Positions 1 to 15,276 of a DNA stretch of 64,000 bases are shown here, one piece after another (position 1 is the first letter of the stretch; each line of letters opens with the position of its first letter). Made by a program: the position numbers and the translations under genes. Source of the DNA: Agelas oroides (taxonomy: Eukaryota > Porifera > Demospongiae > Agelasida > Agelasidae); the NCBI GenBank assembly GCA_949130485.1, contig OX422194.1:645461-709460 (forward strand), given 5' to 3'. The notes below the pieces were generated by a model that had not been told where the DNA came from, did no database searches, and saw only the letters and a program-made list of their open reading frames with translations.

Positions 1-134
1 AGCTAAGATAAGCGAGTCCTAGCACCAGAAAGACATTCACAAAGAAGGGCAAGAGGAGAAGAAAACTGAACTACAAAGATAGAGGATATTGTACCTGAGT
101 TTTGGGAATCCCTGTCGTTTTAGAGGAGGGGAGA

Positions 135-2751
135 ATGAAGGCTGAGCTTGCTGTCGTTCTTTGCTGTGTCCAGCTATTGACCCCATTGATTCATGCATGT
201 AAGTGTGCATAGTTTGTATAGTAAGCTGTCTAGCCTCATCCCAAGGCCTCCTCCCAGAGTTATCATGCACCCATAGCTGACGGTCCTTGCATCATAAAAT
301 TCAACAGCCTAATCTTTCTCCACAGCTGCAATATATAAAAACTGGGAGACCTGAAATGAGGCTAGTGACTGTCTGTTAGTATCGTGTCCAGACCCCTTTT
401 GTAAAAATTTTCCAAAAGGGTCCGGGCACGAGACTAACTAACTGTTTGTATATTTGGTATAATGAAATTCTTTTTTCACCAAGCAAAGTGGATTTCCATG
501 CTTTCTCTTGTCTTACAGGGGGTGGGGGGAACAAGGATCGTGTACTTCTGGAAAAAGTCTCGGCTATTACTCTTGAGCATGGCAAAATGACCAATGCACG
601 TAGAACATCTGCAATACCTCAGGTACGTATGTACATGTATTCTAGCATTGTTGGCCCTTCACATGCAGGAGATGTTCTGGTGTATGTTGTATACCAAACT
701 TATTCAGCCAAAGTACCTCTGTTTGCTGAGGTAGCATGGCTGCATGTAGCCTCGTTCCCAGGCTCTCGTGCGTGGGCCTGGGAACGAGGCTAGGCTGCAT
801 GCAATTTACATGTAAGATAGTAGGTTTTACCTGTACTAGGCCAGTGTTGTGATCTGATTGGAATGCAAAAAAATTGCAAGCTGAATAACTTTGACATTTA
901 CCGGACAAGCCAAGGATCAGCAGAGTAGAAAAACAAAGTGCATGTGGACATGGAGCTCTAATTAATGCACACCATTAGTGTATTACCGTACTGATACTAT
1001 ATGAGATAATTGTATGTCTTCTGTTTGTATCTTTGTGTAGATGAGGTGTGTGGGTGGAACTGCCGGGTGCCATGCCTTTCAGCCAAGGGTGGTCCAGTGT
1101 GTCAACCGGGGATTCGATGGTTATGATGTACAGGTATGTGTATGACCATGTGCGTGCATGTGCCATGTGCATGCATGCATGTGTGTGTGTGTGGTCTGTA
1201 CTGTTCTATGAAATTCACGCACTGAGTCATAAGCTTCAGTTACCATGGTTACTGTCTCTTCTTTCCTGTTCAGTGGGAGTGTAAGACAGACATGGACTCG
1301 GCCTACCGGTTTGGGCGCATTCAGGTGTCCTGTGAGGGGTACGAGTACCCCGATGATCCTTACATTCTCAGGGGATCTTGTGGGGTGAGCCTGGTCCCAT
1401 CCTGAGTACCTCCCTACCACTCATGAACACACCTTCCACATGCATATATCTTCCTTCCTCCCACCTTCATTTTTCGTTCCTCTCTCCTTTCTCTCTTCTT
1501 CTCTCCTTTCTCTCTTCTTCTCTCCTTTCTCTCTTCTTCTCTCCTTTCTCTCCTTCTCTCCTTTCTCTCTTCTTCTCTCCTTTCTCTCTTCTTCTCTCCT
1601 TTCTCTCTTTCTCTCCTTTCTCTCTTTCTCTCTCCTTCCCTCTTCCTCTCTTCTCCTTCCCTCTTCCTCTCTTCTCCTTCCCTCCTCCCCCCTCTCTCTC
1701 CCTTCTCCTTCCCTCTTCCTCTCTCCCTTCTCCCTCTCCCCAATAGTTGGAGTATGATTTAGACATGACGGAGGAGGGTTACCGGCAACGACAGGAAGGA
1801 GGGAGACAGTACCATGACCCCTACTACCACAACAGCCCTCCACCTTACTATGATCAGCAGCGGTCAGGAGGCTGGGGGAAATTGATCTCACTGATAGTGC
1901 TGGGGACGGTTATCTATTGGTTGGTGAAATGCTGCTGTTTTCCGCCAAGAAGGACTGCTTACCCTCACTCCAGCTCTTCTTACTCTGGTAAACAGCATTA
2001 AAATCACATGCCATAACGTGATGTAACAGTGTCACATGATATTCTGTTCTGTCATGCTAAAGAAACCCTCATCAGTCACGTGATGTCACATGATCTTACA
2101 CTGAACTCACATGATGTCACATGATTTCCCCCCCATTCAAGGTGACTATAGCACTGGGACTGGTGCCCCTCCTCCCACCACTGGAGGAGGAGCAGGCGGA
2201 GGAGGAGGAGGATTTTGGACAGGTGCATTTTCTGCCTCCCTCACCTCAGTTGAGTTTGTGATGCTAAGTGACAATCTCTCTTCTTTCACCACAGGCGCTG
2301 CCACTGGAGGATTGCTTGGTTACCTCTTTGGAAACGGCGGCTTGTAAGTGAAACACAGACCTATAATGGATATACACCCTTCGAGTTTGGACAGAATGAA
2401 AGCTAAGAGGGTGGGAGAGTCCATCCTTGAGGCTGCATGTACCTATATTATGTATGTTCTCCCTTCAGTGGTGGTGGTAGGAGGTACGGCCCCTCCTGGG
2501 GAGGAGGGTACTCTTATGGCCGCCGTTATACTGGCTGGGGAGGTGGGTCCAGCTGGGGCGGTGGGTCCAGCTGGGGTGGTGGAGGTGGCTGGAGTTCCCG
2601 GTCAACACACAGGAGCAGTGGGTCTCGAACCACTTCTGGTAAGTGTGTTTCTCTCCCACCCTCATCACACAAAGTCGTTATTTTTTGTCTCCAGTTTTCA
2701 GTTTTCCTCTCTAATCTACATGCAGGTTTTGGAGGTACCAGTAGACGGTGA
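135..2751 (+). CDS. SARAF: SARAF (TMEM66) homologue, store-operated calcium entry regulator
   Basis: Nine exons join in frame to 312 aa: 135-198, 519-622, 1041-1133, 1274-1384, 1747-1987, 2142-2222, 2295-2343, 2469-2638, 2726-2751. The protein has a signal peptide (MKAELAVVLCC...), a cysteine-bearing luminal domain with family motifs such as RRTSAIPQ, GCHAFQP, WECKTD and CEGYEYPDD, one membrane segment at about residues 170-186 (LISLIVLGTVIYWLV) followed by CCC, and a Gly/Ser/Trp-rich cytosolic tail containing GGLLGYLFG and ending GFGGTSRR. Vertebrate SARAF (about 339 aa) has the same order and a very similar end. In that family the ER-membrane protein promotes slow inactivation of STIM/Orai calcium entry. 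All introns are GT-AG. Intron 4 is a long pyrimidine minisatellite. The start is the first ATG before the signal peptide; the 5' UTR start is not visible. Confidence 0.93.
747..792. mobile_element. Minimal 46-bp palindromic MITE, family A
   Basis: A near-perfect palindrome starts TAGCCTCGTTCCCAGG and ends with its reverse complement. It lies in SARAF intron 2 and is flanked by the exact 9-bp direct repeat GGCTGCATG (738-746 and 793-801). It is the smallest member of a family seen repeatedly in this window. Confidence 0.85.
1470..1742. repeat. Polypyrimidine minisatellite in SARAF intron 4
   Basis: Degenerate tandem units of about 15 bp built from TTTCTCTCTTCTTCTCC fill the 3' part of the intron up to the acceptor of exon 5. 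Frames read through it in all directions because it is low complexity, so none of those is called as a gene. Confidence 0.9.
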
Positions 2752-3409
2752 ACATTCAGTTGCACCTCCAAACTGATTTTCTGTTCTTAAAATAGCATTT
2801 TGAAACTATCACCTGACAGCTTTTTTGAAATATTTTATGTAGTACACAGTAGTATTTAGTGCATGCATTCAAACACACAGTGTAATTATTTTTCTCTATC
2901 CTGCCTCTGTAACCATTCTTTTCTTAAGATACAAGATGTGTGGATGTGTATGCAAATGTGCATTTAGCTATACATAACAGAATCAATGTTGGGACACAAA
3001 TCTCATCCTCCCTTTGCCTACTCAGAACCTGCTGATGGATGTGTTCAACCGTTATTGGGAGAGAGGAGAGGTCACCATGGGCTCATTCCAGTGCTAAGAA
3101 CTTGTTTGTGAAATTCCACATACCATACTACTTAAGGAGTCAATACTTATACTTGTGTTCGGTTGGAGCACTGGGCTTATGAAGGCTTGAATTAAGGTTG
3201 AAACGTCCATACAGGTTTGTGCTAGAGTGCTAAAAGTCTTTCCATGAAATTGGCAGAACAATTTAAAGACCAAACAAAACAGGACAGTCAGATGGCAGTG
3301 TAGGAAAGATACATGTACAAATAATGTTGTAATTTCTGGTGGGTGCCATGGAAACAGACATATAAAATATATTATATGAAGACTATTGTGAGACAGCTAA
3401 CAGTATGAG
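2752..3409. other. Tail-to-tail spacer between SARAF and GIPC
   Basis: No coding exon, RNA gene or recognisable repeat is visible. The stretch must hold the 3' UTRs of both convergent genes. Confidence 0.6.
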
Positions 3410-6143
3410 CTAGGGCTCCTTGGCATTTCTAGCGCTCTCAACTGCAGTCCAGACATCAATTACAAACTCATCGGGAAACTCAAATTCTCCCAGTGTCTCG
3501 TCCATGGCCAAAGCAAAGTCATCCATTGATGACTTTCCCTTGACCAAGTCCACCATCGTCTGAGCTGGGAGAAGAGAAAGAGAGGAGGAAGATGGTTAAA
3601 ATGACAATCATAGAGGGCTCATTTATACTATCCCAGCTCAGCTAGAAGCAACAAAGCCGACAGGGAAGAGAGATATTCCCACCAAGATAGTCGCAGTATG
3701 TATACCTAGTTCCAGGTCTCGGATGCCCATGAAGCTTTCAAGCAGGTCGTCCACCTTCCTGGCTGCTTTTGACTCCCACACCATCTGATATGAAAGCAGG
3801 CATAAACAAATGTCTCGATTATGTTGTCAGGTGTTGTTATGATAAAATGTGGTCGTGATAATGGTGTCATGGTGTTGTCATGGCAATATGTGGTCATGAT
3901 AATGGTGTCATATAGTTGTTATGGCAATATGTGGTCATGATAACGGTGTTGTCATGGTAATTATGTTGTCATGACAACATGACTGTTAATAGTTTACCAC
4001 TTCTTCCACTACGGCTTTTCCATCTTTCTTCAATCTGAGGGTGGCTCTCCCCTCCCCCTTGCTCACAGCCTCCTCCAGTTTGTTAGGGTCTCCCTCCATT
4101 ACTGGTACCACTGATGCACCCCCCTTGGCCGCACTGCGAGGGGCGATCGCATCTGAGAGGGAAGTGAGAGAGAAGGAGGGAGGAAGGGAGGGAGAAAGAA
4201 AGGGAAGGAAGAAGTGAGGGAGGAAACTTAAAACAAGGCATTCTCTTAGCCTCATTCAGCAGGCCCTGCTCAGCTTTCCATCGCTTGCAGTACTGTGTGT
4301 GGGGAAAGCCTGGGAACAATCCCATTCTTGCTATACTACTCCTACTCACATGCTGTCCAATCAGCTACAATAACAATACTATCACTCTTTCAAAACCTCT
4401 GCCAACGTTAGAGCAAGCAAATGGGGAATGACTTCCTTGTACAACCTGTTCAAGTTGGTGCACTTATTGTTTACAACCTACAACAAACATACGCTCACCT
4501 CTTAGTAATGTAAACAGGTGTGCATAGAATGTCATGCACACCTCTCAAAGTATTTTCGTTTTGTAAAAGGATACACTTTCGTAAGGAGAGACACAATGTG
4601 TGTTTTGAAGACAATGTATGCACGCAAAAACAAACTTACCAAAAGCCTTTCTGGGTTCTATCAACTTGAGTGTAAACAGCGTATACTGCGGTAATTCCTT
4701 CAAAAGTTTCGCCACTTCATAATGTCGAGACCCCAACAAACTTCTGCCATTGATGGACACAATTAGATCTCCGATACACACTTCTGGTACCCTAGCAACG
4801 ACACTGCCTTCCTTCACCCTCTTCACAAAAGCGTACCCTGCCCCATTGTCCGTGATAGTCAGCCCGAGTGATGCTTCACTCTTGTTGATGTTGAGCTCCT
4901 TTGTTTGACCCTTGACATGAGCAAAGATGAAATCCTCAAGACCAATCTGACCCCCGAGTAGCCGGGTCATGTCCACTTTGTGAGTATTTAGAGTGCAGAA
5001 GATGATCTGATTGGACAAAGAGAAGAATACAAAATGTTGCATCTTCTTCCTAGCTGTTACAAAATATTCCAATATCGATTACCGGTAGTTCCCTGCCCAA
5101 AAAGAGGATAAGAATATCAAATGCAGTGGCCAAGATTCCACTAGTCTTGCAAGCCAGACCCTTTCCGTTCCACAGCACTGATCGGCACGCGTAGGAAGGA
5201 TACTGAAAGTGATCGATGCTGTAGAACGGAAAGGGCCTGGCTTGCGAGACTAAGATTCCACTAGATGAGAGTGTTAGTTAGGAGGTGTATGTACTACTTG
5301 ATGTGCCCTTGCATTACTATAGCAACTCGGTATAGTCCCTACAATTAGAGTTCAGACGATCTCGTATCAACATAATATCATGATATATTGACCATACTGA
5401 TATCTTGCAGCAAGAGCGCATAAGAACGGGCGGCTAGAGTAAGAGCGTGTAACTACGTAAAATTCGAAACCGGGCGGAATTTACCGCCAGTACTAAAAAT
5501 AATAACACGCACTGCGCACGCTGCATTGACATAAGCCCTTATGCATTGTTGCTAAGCGCACACGTGACCGGATGTTCTATTTTTAGTACGGTTCAATAAT
5601 TTTGCCCGGACTACGGGCTTCTATTGGAGTTACACGCTCTTACTCTAGCCGCCCGTTCTTATGCGCTCTTGCTTGCAGTAATGAGGGGATTGTGTAATTA
5701 CTTGTGCAGTAGTTTATTGTGCATACTTTCATTGTTGGTCTTATCCCAGCTACCTTGCGATGCCTAAAGATGAGCTAAAATTCAAAATCCGAAGCAGAAT
5801 CACAGCGAATGAACAAAGACGTGGGCAGGGTAGGGTGCTAACACAAAACATACCATACCTCAGACGAAGATATGGCAAATGTCTCCGCTATTCTTGCATA
5901 GAGCTCCTTGACATTTGCAAAGTCTTTGATCTCCTTTGTCGGACTCCCATGTGCCAGCTGACAGTGAAACACCAACTCATGGCGGGAAGGGAAAGCGGAC
6001 TGCGGCGGCGCGCGCTGGTGAGGGAGTTCTTGACCGGCAGGAGGGGGCAACGGGGGCGTGGCCGCTTTGTCACCTACCGATCTCAGGTTATTGGGCTTTT
6101 CTCGCTGAGCCGGCTGCTTTTTTTGACCACCGAATATCGGCAT
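3410..6143 (-). CDS. GIPC1: GIPC family PDZ-domain adaptor
   Basis: Five exons on the minus strand: 6143-5859, 5006-4640, 4152-3998, 3784-3706, 3564-3410; 346 aa against 333 in human GIPC1. After a Pro-rich N-terminus comes the GH1 region ([24 protein letters not shown]), then [11 protein letters not shown] and [17 protein letters not shown]. The PDZ domain spans about residues 130-212 with a carboxylate-binding LGLT loop at 142-145 and [13 protein letters not shown]. The C-terminal GH2 region ([29 protein letters not shown]) is the part that binds myosin VI in the family. GIPC links receptor tails to myosin VI on endosomes. All introns are GT-AG and phases agree. Intron 1 carries two MITEs. 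The symbol marks the family; vertebrate GIPC1, 2 and 3 paralogues cannot be told apart here. Confidence 0.94.
3826..3975. repeat. Tandem repeat in GIPC intron 3
   Basis: Degenerate units of about 40 bp around TGGTCATGATAATGGTGTCA occur three to four times between exons 3 and 4 of GIPC. Confidence 0.75.
5142..5252. mobile_element. MITE, family B (111 bp)
   Basis: The termini TAGTCTTGCAAGCCAGACCC and its reverse complement (ending GCTTGCGAGACTA) flank a short core. The exact 9-bp repeat AGATTCCAC sits at 5133-5141 and 5253-5261. It is inserted in GIPC intron 1. Confidence 0.9.
5410..5672. mobile_element. MITE, family C (about 263 bp, 45-bp TIRs)
   Basis: Terminal inverted repeats of 45 bp (5410-5454 and 5628-5672) begin GCAAGAGCGCATAAGAACGG and match perfectly by eye. 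The direct repeat CTTGCAG lies at each end (5404-5410 and 5672-5678), so the duplication is 5-7 bp depending on where the end is placed. A second copy lies at 47868-48113. Confidence 0.88.
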
Positions 6144-6526
6144 GGCTGATTTCTATCTATTAAAAATGTCTACAAGTCACTGCATAGATTGCATGTGGTC
6201 TGTACTGTTACTCTGGATAACCGACGTATCATACGTCCATCTCATTGTTTCTGCAAGATCCGATTGTTTCCACGAGTCCCTGAACTTATAGATCTCGCAG
6301 TGGGTGCGTCCTGTTCCAGCTTCCTTTGGACAAGAATGCTTGCTTCAGTGCAAACGAACAACAGCAAACCGCGTGCAATAAACGAAGCCTTATTATGCTT
6401 CAGTGAAGTGACTGACTGACTGTTACCCTTCAATTTCAGCAAACAACTGTAACTGTTAACCCATCTCATGCAATTACCTAATTTTACGTTTAACCCCAAG
6501 CGTGTGGAGTTGGTACTGTACAAATT
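6144..6526. promoter_or_regulatory. Divergent promoter region, GIPC / ERCC8
   Basis: The 383 bp between the two start codons must hold both core promoters because the genes are head to head. No TATA box stands out. Transcription starts cannot be fixed from the sequence. Confidence 0.6.
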
Positions 6527-7099
6527 ATGTTGCAGTTGCTCGCGGCACGAGAGCTTGGTCTTGATCCACCCTGGCTACTTCCAAAGGTGTACGGGAGCCA
6601 GCGGTTCACGCAGCTGGGGCTGAGCGAAGAGAAGGAGTTCGCTAAGGCTCACAAGAAGGGCGTGAACTCACTGGATGTAGACCGCGAGTCGGGAAGATTG
6701 TGAGAGTTGTCCACAAATTATTTGGTTTATACCACACAAATTACCGGTATGTAATAAAATATTTGTTGCAGCGTTCTTTCGGGTGGTGCTGATGTGAACG
6801 GTACTCTTGTGATTCATGAGGTTCAAAGACCACCAGGCTGCAGTGGAAGGATCAAGTGTCCCGTAGTCACCAACACCAGTGTGCCGTGAGTGAGAGAAGG
6901 AGAGGGAGGGAAAGAAGGAAAGAGGAAAGGGAGGGGAGGAAGGGGTTGAAATTCAGTGAGCACCTGGCTGCAATCTGAGGGTTGAGTGAGAGGGAAGGAA
7001 AGGGAGGGAGGGAGGTAAGGAAGGAAGGGAAAGAGAAACACATTCAGGGTGGGAAGGATGGAGTAAGTGGAAGGAGAAGGAAGTAATATCCCCTTTTGA

Positions 7100-7137
<38 letters not shown>

Positions 7138-8210
7138 CTGGAACAGTGCAGTCACGAGGACAGAGTCTCACGCCATCTCGGTGGTACAATGGTACCCCCA
7201 TGACACGGGCATCTTCATCACCAGTTCTGTAGACAAAATGCTGAGGATCTGGGACACCAATGAGCTATGTGTAAGCAGGGAGGCACACATCTTTACACCG
7301 TAGTGCTACACTGTTTTATACAGTGCTACACTAATTTGCATATACTTAACAGTAGGAAGTTACTTATCTAAATAGCCTCGTTCCCAGGCCCGCCCAGCTT
7401 TCCGTCACTTATTAGTACGGTAAAGTGGGAGAGGGCCTGGTATCTTTTCTCACGTGAGTGACGTCAGGATAGAAAGGATGGTAGAAAGGGTTTAATTGTG
7501 CGTGGGCGTGTTAATTCTGCAAATTTTCACCATTTTTCGATTATGTCATGCTCAGGCTGGGAACGAGGCTATATCTAAACATATTGGGACCGATGGGTGT
7601 TCGGATAACTGAAATGTTCAGATAAGGGAAACAATTTATTTAGGGGGCTCAGATAACTGAAGATTCAGATGACTGAAATTCGGATAAGTGACTTCCTACT
7701 GTTACTTTTGCGAAGTTTGAGAGCCGGCCCTTCAACATCACAAGAATACAAAAGTTTCTCACATGCAAAGTATTACAGCATTGCAGTAGTTAAGCAGATC
7801 TCTTTAGATCATGTGACTCACTATTAAAGACTAGCCTCGTTCCCAGGCCCCACCCAGCTTTCCGTCGCTCGCCTGGGAAGAACCTGGGAATGAAAGTCAG
7901 CTTTTTGTATCCATGAATGTCTCCGTGATATAATCTCTCCATACCCAGGTTGTGGAAAAGTTCCAGTTTACAGAGCCTGTGTATGCACACTCAATGGCGG
8001 CTGCTAGCACACACTGTCTGACTGCAGGTTGGTTGGTGGACAGTTTGTCTCATTCCCAGAAGAGCCTGGGAATGAGACCAGATGCTGTGTATGCCCACAA
8101 TTCACATGTACAGTCCTACCAGCAGCTGTACTCCATTAATTAGACTCCATTCCAGATTTTGTCTCACAGCTTTGGAAGAAATGAATCACCTACCTGCCAT
8201 TCACATGCAG

Positions 8211-8282
<72 letters not shown>

Positions 8283-9839
8283 GGTGGAAAGGAGTGTAAA
8301 ATCACGCTGTGTGACATGCAGACAGGGTCGGCCACACACATCCTGCGGTCCCACCGCAGACCAGTGTTGGCCTTAGCGTGGTCCCCTCATAGTGACCACC
8401 TTCTAGCCAGTGGAAGGTAATGAAAGTGATGTGGGGGTGTGGTCACATGGTCATGTTGGAAAGTAATGAAAGTGATGTGGGGGTGTGGTCACGTGATGTG
8501 AGTGGGTGTGGTCCCCTCATAGTGACCACCTAGCCAGTGGAAGGTAATGAAAGTGATGTGGGTGTGGTCACATGGTCATGTGATGTGCATGTGGAAGGTA
8601 ATGAAAGTGATGTGGGTGTGGTCACATGGTCATGTGATGTGCATGTTGTAGGTTGGTAGTGTTCCCTTATTGCACTTGCCTACTCTCATAAGACTTAGTG
8701 TTAGTAGCATGTCAAAGTAGCCTTGTTCCAAGGTCCCCACCCAGCTTTCCGTCACTTGCATTAGAGAAAAGCTGGATGAGAACCTGCCAATTAAATGAAA
8801 TAGATCAAGCGCTCACTGTCATTCCTCTTACACAGTCAGGATAACAAAGTTCTCCTGTGGGACGTCCGTAAGGCAACTGGGCCACTTCTGAGTCTGGACC
8901 AGCACAATGGCAGTGGCAGCTCTAACCTAGCCTCTGGTGGGTCAGGAGAAAGGGAGGAGGGAAGAGAAAGGGAAGAGTAGGAGGGGGGGAGGGAGGAGGG
9001 GAGAGGGAAAAGGAGGAGGGGGAGAGGGAAAAGGAAGAGGGGAAGAGGAAGAGTATATAGTTTCTGACTCTCCCTCCCTATAATTATCTTCTCAGTGGTG
9101 ACAGCACACGGGGGTCATGTGAATGGATTGTGTTTCTCTTCCGATGGTCTCTTTCTGGGTTCCTTTGGCACTGACAATCAGATCAGATTGTGGGATACCT
9201 TCTCTGGTAGAAACATGCTGGTGAGGAAAGGAAGGGGGGAGGGAGAGAGGGAGGGAGAGAAGGGAGGGAGGGAGGAGAGGAGAGGAGAGAGAGATATAGA
9301 GGAAGGGGGGGGGAAGGGAGGGTGGATGTACCCTAATTTCATTTGATAAAGCAGCACTTTCCCTCTTCTCTTCTTCTCTTTCCTCCCCTCCCCCCCCACA
9401 CACACACACTAGATCAACTACGGTCGTATCCCCAATACCCTACCGCAGCAGACCTGCCAGTTCACCATCACCCCTCACACCTCCACTCTCCACCCAGTGC
9501 TGTGTGTGCCGAGTGGAGGGGACGTACTCCTGATCGAGATGTTCACAGGGAAGAAGATCCAACGACTCCAGGGACACTACGGCAAGGTCCTCTGCCTCCT
9601 CAGTCACCCCTTTGAACAGGTATAAATGGTACAAGTGTTCAGGCATGCACCCCAAGACGTAAGTCACATAACCTCCTGTGACTGTTCTACAGGAACTATA
9701 CAGTGGTGGGAGCGACACTAACATCTTGGCGTGGAGCCCTCCCCTTCCCGTCTCCCACGAGGGCCACACCCATCAATCTACAGGGGCATCACGGGTGGTC
9801 AGTGTGTACCACGATGCATGGAGCAGTGACGAGGACTGA
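6527..9839 (+). CDS. ERCC8: ERCC8 / CSA, WD40 substrate receptor of the CRL4 ubiquitin ligase
   Basis: Nine exons: 6527-6699, 6772-6885, 7147-7270, 7949-8027, 8281-8416, 8836-8936, 9096-9220, 9413-9619, 9693-9839; 401 aa (human CSA 396). The order of WD40 blades follows [85 protein letters not shown], and the typical C-terminus [14 protein letters not shown] ending DAWSSDED. In the family it recruits DDB1-CUL4 at stalled RNA polymerase II for transcription-coupled repair. The start is the only ATG giving the family N-terminus ([14 protein letters not shown]). The acceptors of exons 5 and 8 sit against (CA)n tracts. The donor region of exon 5 is duplicated inside intron 5. Confidence 0.95.
6890..7134. 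repeat. Purine-rich tract then (CA)17 in ERCC8 intron 2
   Basis: GGGAGG/GGAAGG-type runs follow the donor, and a CA dinucleotide run lies just before the acceptor of exon 3. Confidence 0.85.
7349..7702. mobile_element. pogo/Tigger-like MITE (family F) split by a family A MITE
   Basis: The outer element has ends ACAGTAGGAAGT and ACTTCCTACTGT with flanking TA, and repeated GTTCGGATAA/CAGATAACTGAA motifs typical of pogo-type MITEs. A family A element (7373-7571, ends TAGCCTCGTTCCCAGGC and GCTGGGAACGAGGCTA) lies inside it, flanked by the direct repeat TATCTAAA. This is a nested insertion in ERCC8 intron 3. Confidence 0.75.
8215..8279. repeat. (CA)n microsatellite abutting ERCC8 exon 5
   Basis: About 32 CA units run straight into the AG acceptor at 8280, so the dinucleotide tract takes the place of a normal polypyrimidine tract. 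Confidence 0.95.
8417..8645. repeat. Tandem repeat in ERCC8 intron 5 including a copied exon end
   Basis: Units containing AAGGTAATGAAAGTGATGTG recur four times. One unit (8507-8560) also carries a copy of the last ~35 bp of exon 5 and its donor, with a 3-nt deletion relative to the exon. Confidence 0.85.
8937..9055. repeat. G-rich purine tract in ERCC8 intron 6
   Basis: GGGAGGAGGG-type repeats start right after the donor of exon 6. A similar tract follows exon 7 (9221-9330). Confidence 0.8.
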
Positions 9840-10522
9840 GGATCCACTCCTTGTTGCCCTTCACCACCTTGTGACTGCCATAAGAACTGTACTAGCTACT
9901 GTGAGAGGTGGCAGATGGCGTGACCCAGGGATCAAGGGGATTTTGTAGTTTCGTTTCGTGCAAGGCTTACTTACATAATCATGTTTCAATGAGTTAAATT
10001 GTAGTACTAATATCTGATTGTAACGATTATGACAAGTTTGAGCTCATTTTGCCAACCAGACCCCACCGTAATAACCTATTTTCTCACTCTTCTCCTCGTA
10101 GACCTCTTTCTGAATGTCCAGTTTCCATAGTAACATGGTATATGGAGGTCAAGGTTCATCAAGGCAAGCATACGTTGTGAATATCAGTGAGATGAGAAGA
10201 GTGAGAAATTCAGCAAGAAATGCCTTGATTTACAAAACCATCTGGCCCTTTAAGTGTACATGTTGCTCACATCAACATTGCTAACGTACTCAACCCTGAA
10301 CACTTCACTGCCGATATTACCATATACTCGGAAAAGGGTCTATAATAGCCTCCCCAGTTCAGCTTGTACCCATGCAGGCACCTCCCCAGTTTTTCTGGAG
10401 AGGAGCCTGGGTACAAGGCTAGTTCAGCTCTTCGACCATTCCCACCTGCCTCTTGCATGCAGACAGTTTTAAGTCTCGTGATGCAGAAACAAACATGAGG
10501 GTGACAATACAACTGAAGAATG
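9840..10522. other. Tail-to-tail spacer, ERCC8 / MFSD14
   Basis: No gene is seen. A degenerate family A relic (about 10365-10425, CCCATGCAGGC to GCCTGGGTACAAGGCTA) is the only structure found. Confidence 0.6.
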
Positions 10523-15131
<4,609 letters not shown>

Positions 15132-15276
15132 GAAGCTCGCAGAACAAAAACACTATCTTGCCTACTTTGAAAATTACTTAGAATTTCGCAAAATTAAAGT
15201 ATTAATAGACTTTAGTTTTTTGCTAATAGCGTTTAATTAGGTAAGTACCGCTCACGAAGTGGGAGTGGTATGCGGG
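15132..15276. promoter_or_regulatory. Compact bidirectional promoter, MFSD14 / LMBRD2
   Basis: Only 145 bp separate the two divergent start codons, so the core promoters and 5' UTRs of both genes must overlap or be very short. An out-of-frame ATG at 15270 lies 7 bp before the LMBRD2 start. Confidence 0.75.

Noticed and set aside
1414-1891. Long Glu/Arg/Lys-rich frames opposite SARAF intron 4
   Set aside because: They translate a simple purine repeat on the non-coding strand and lack any domain.
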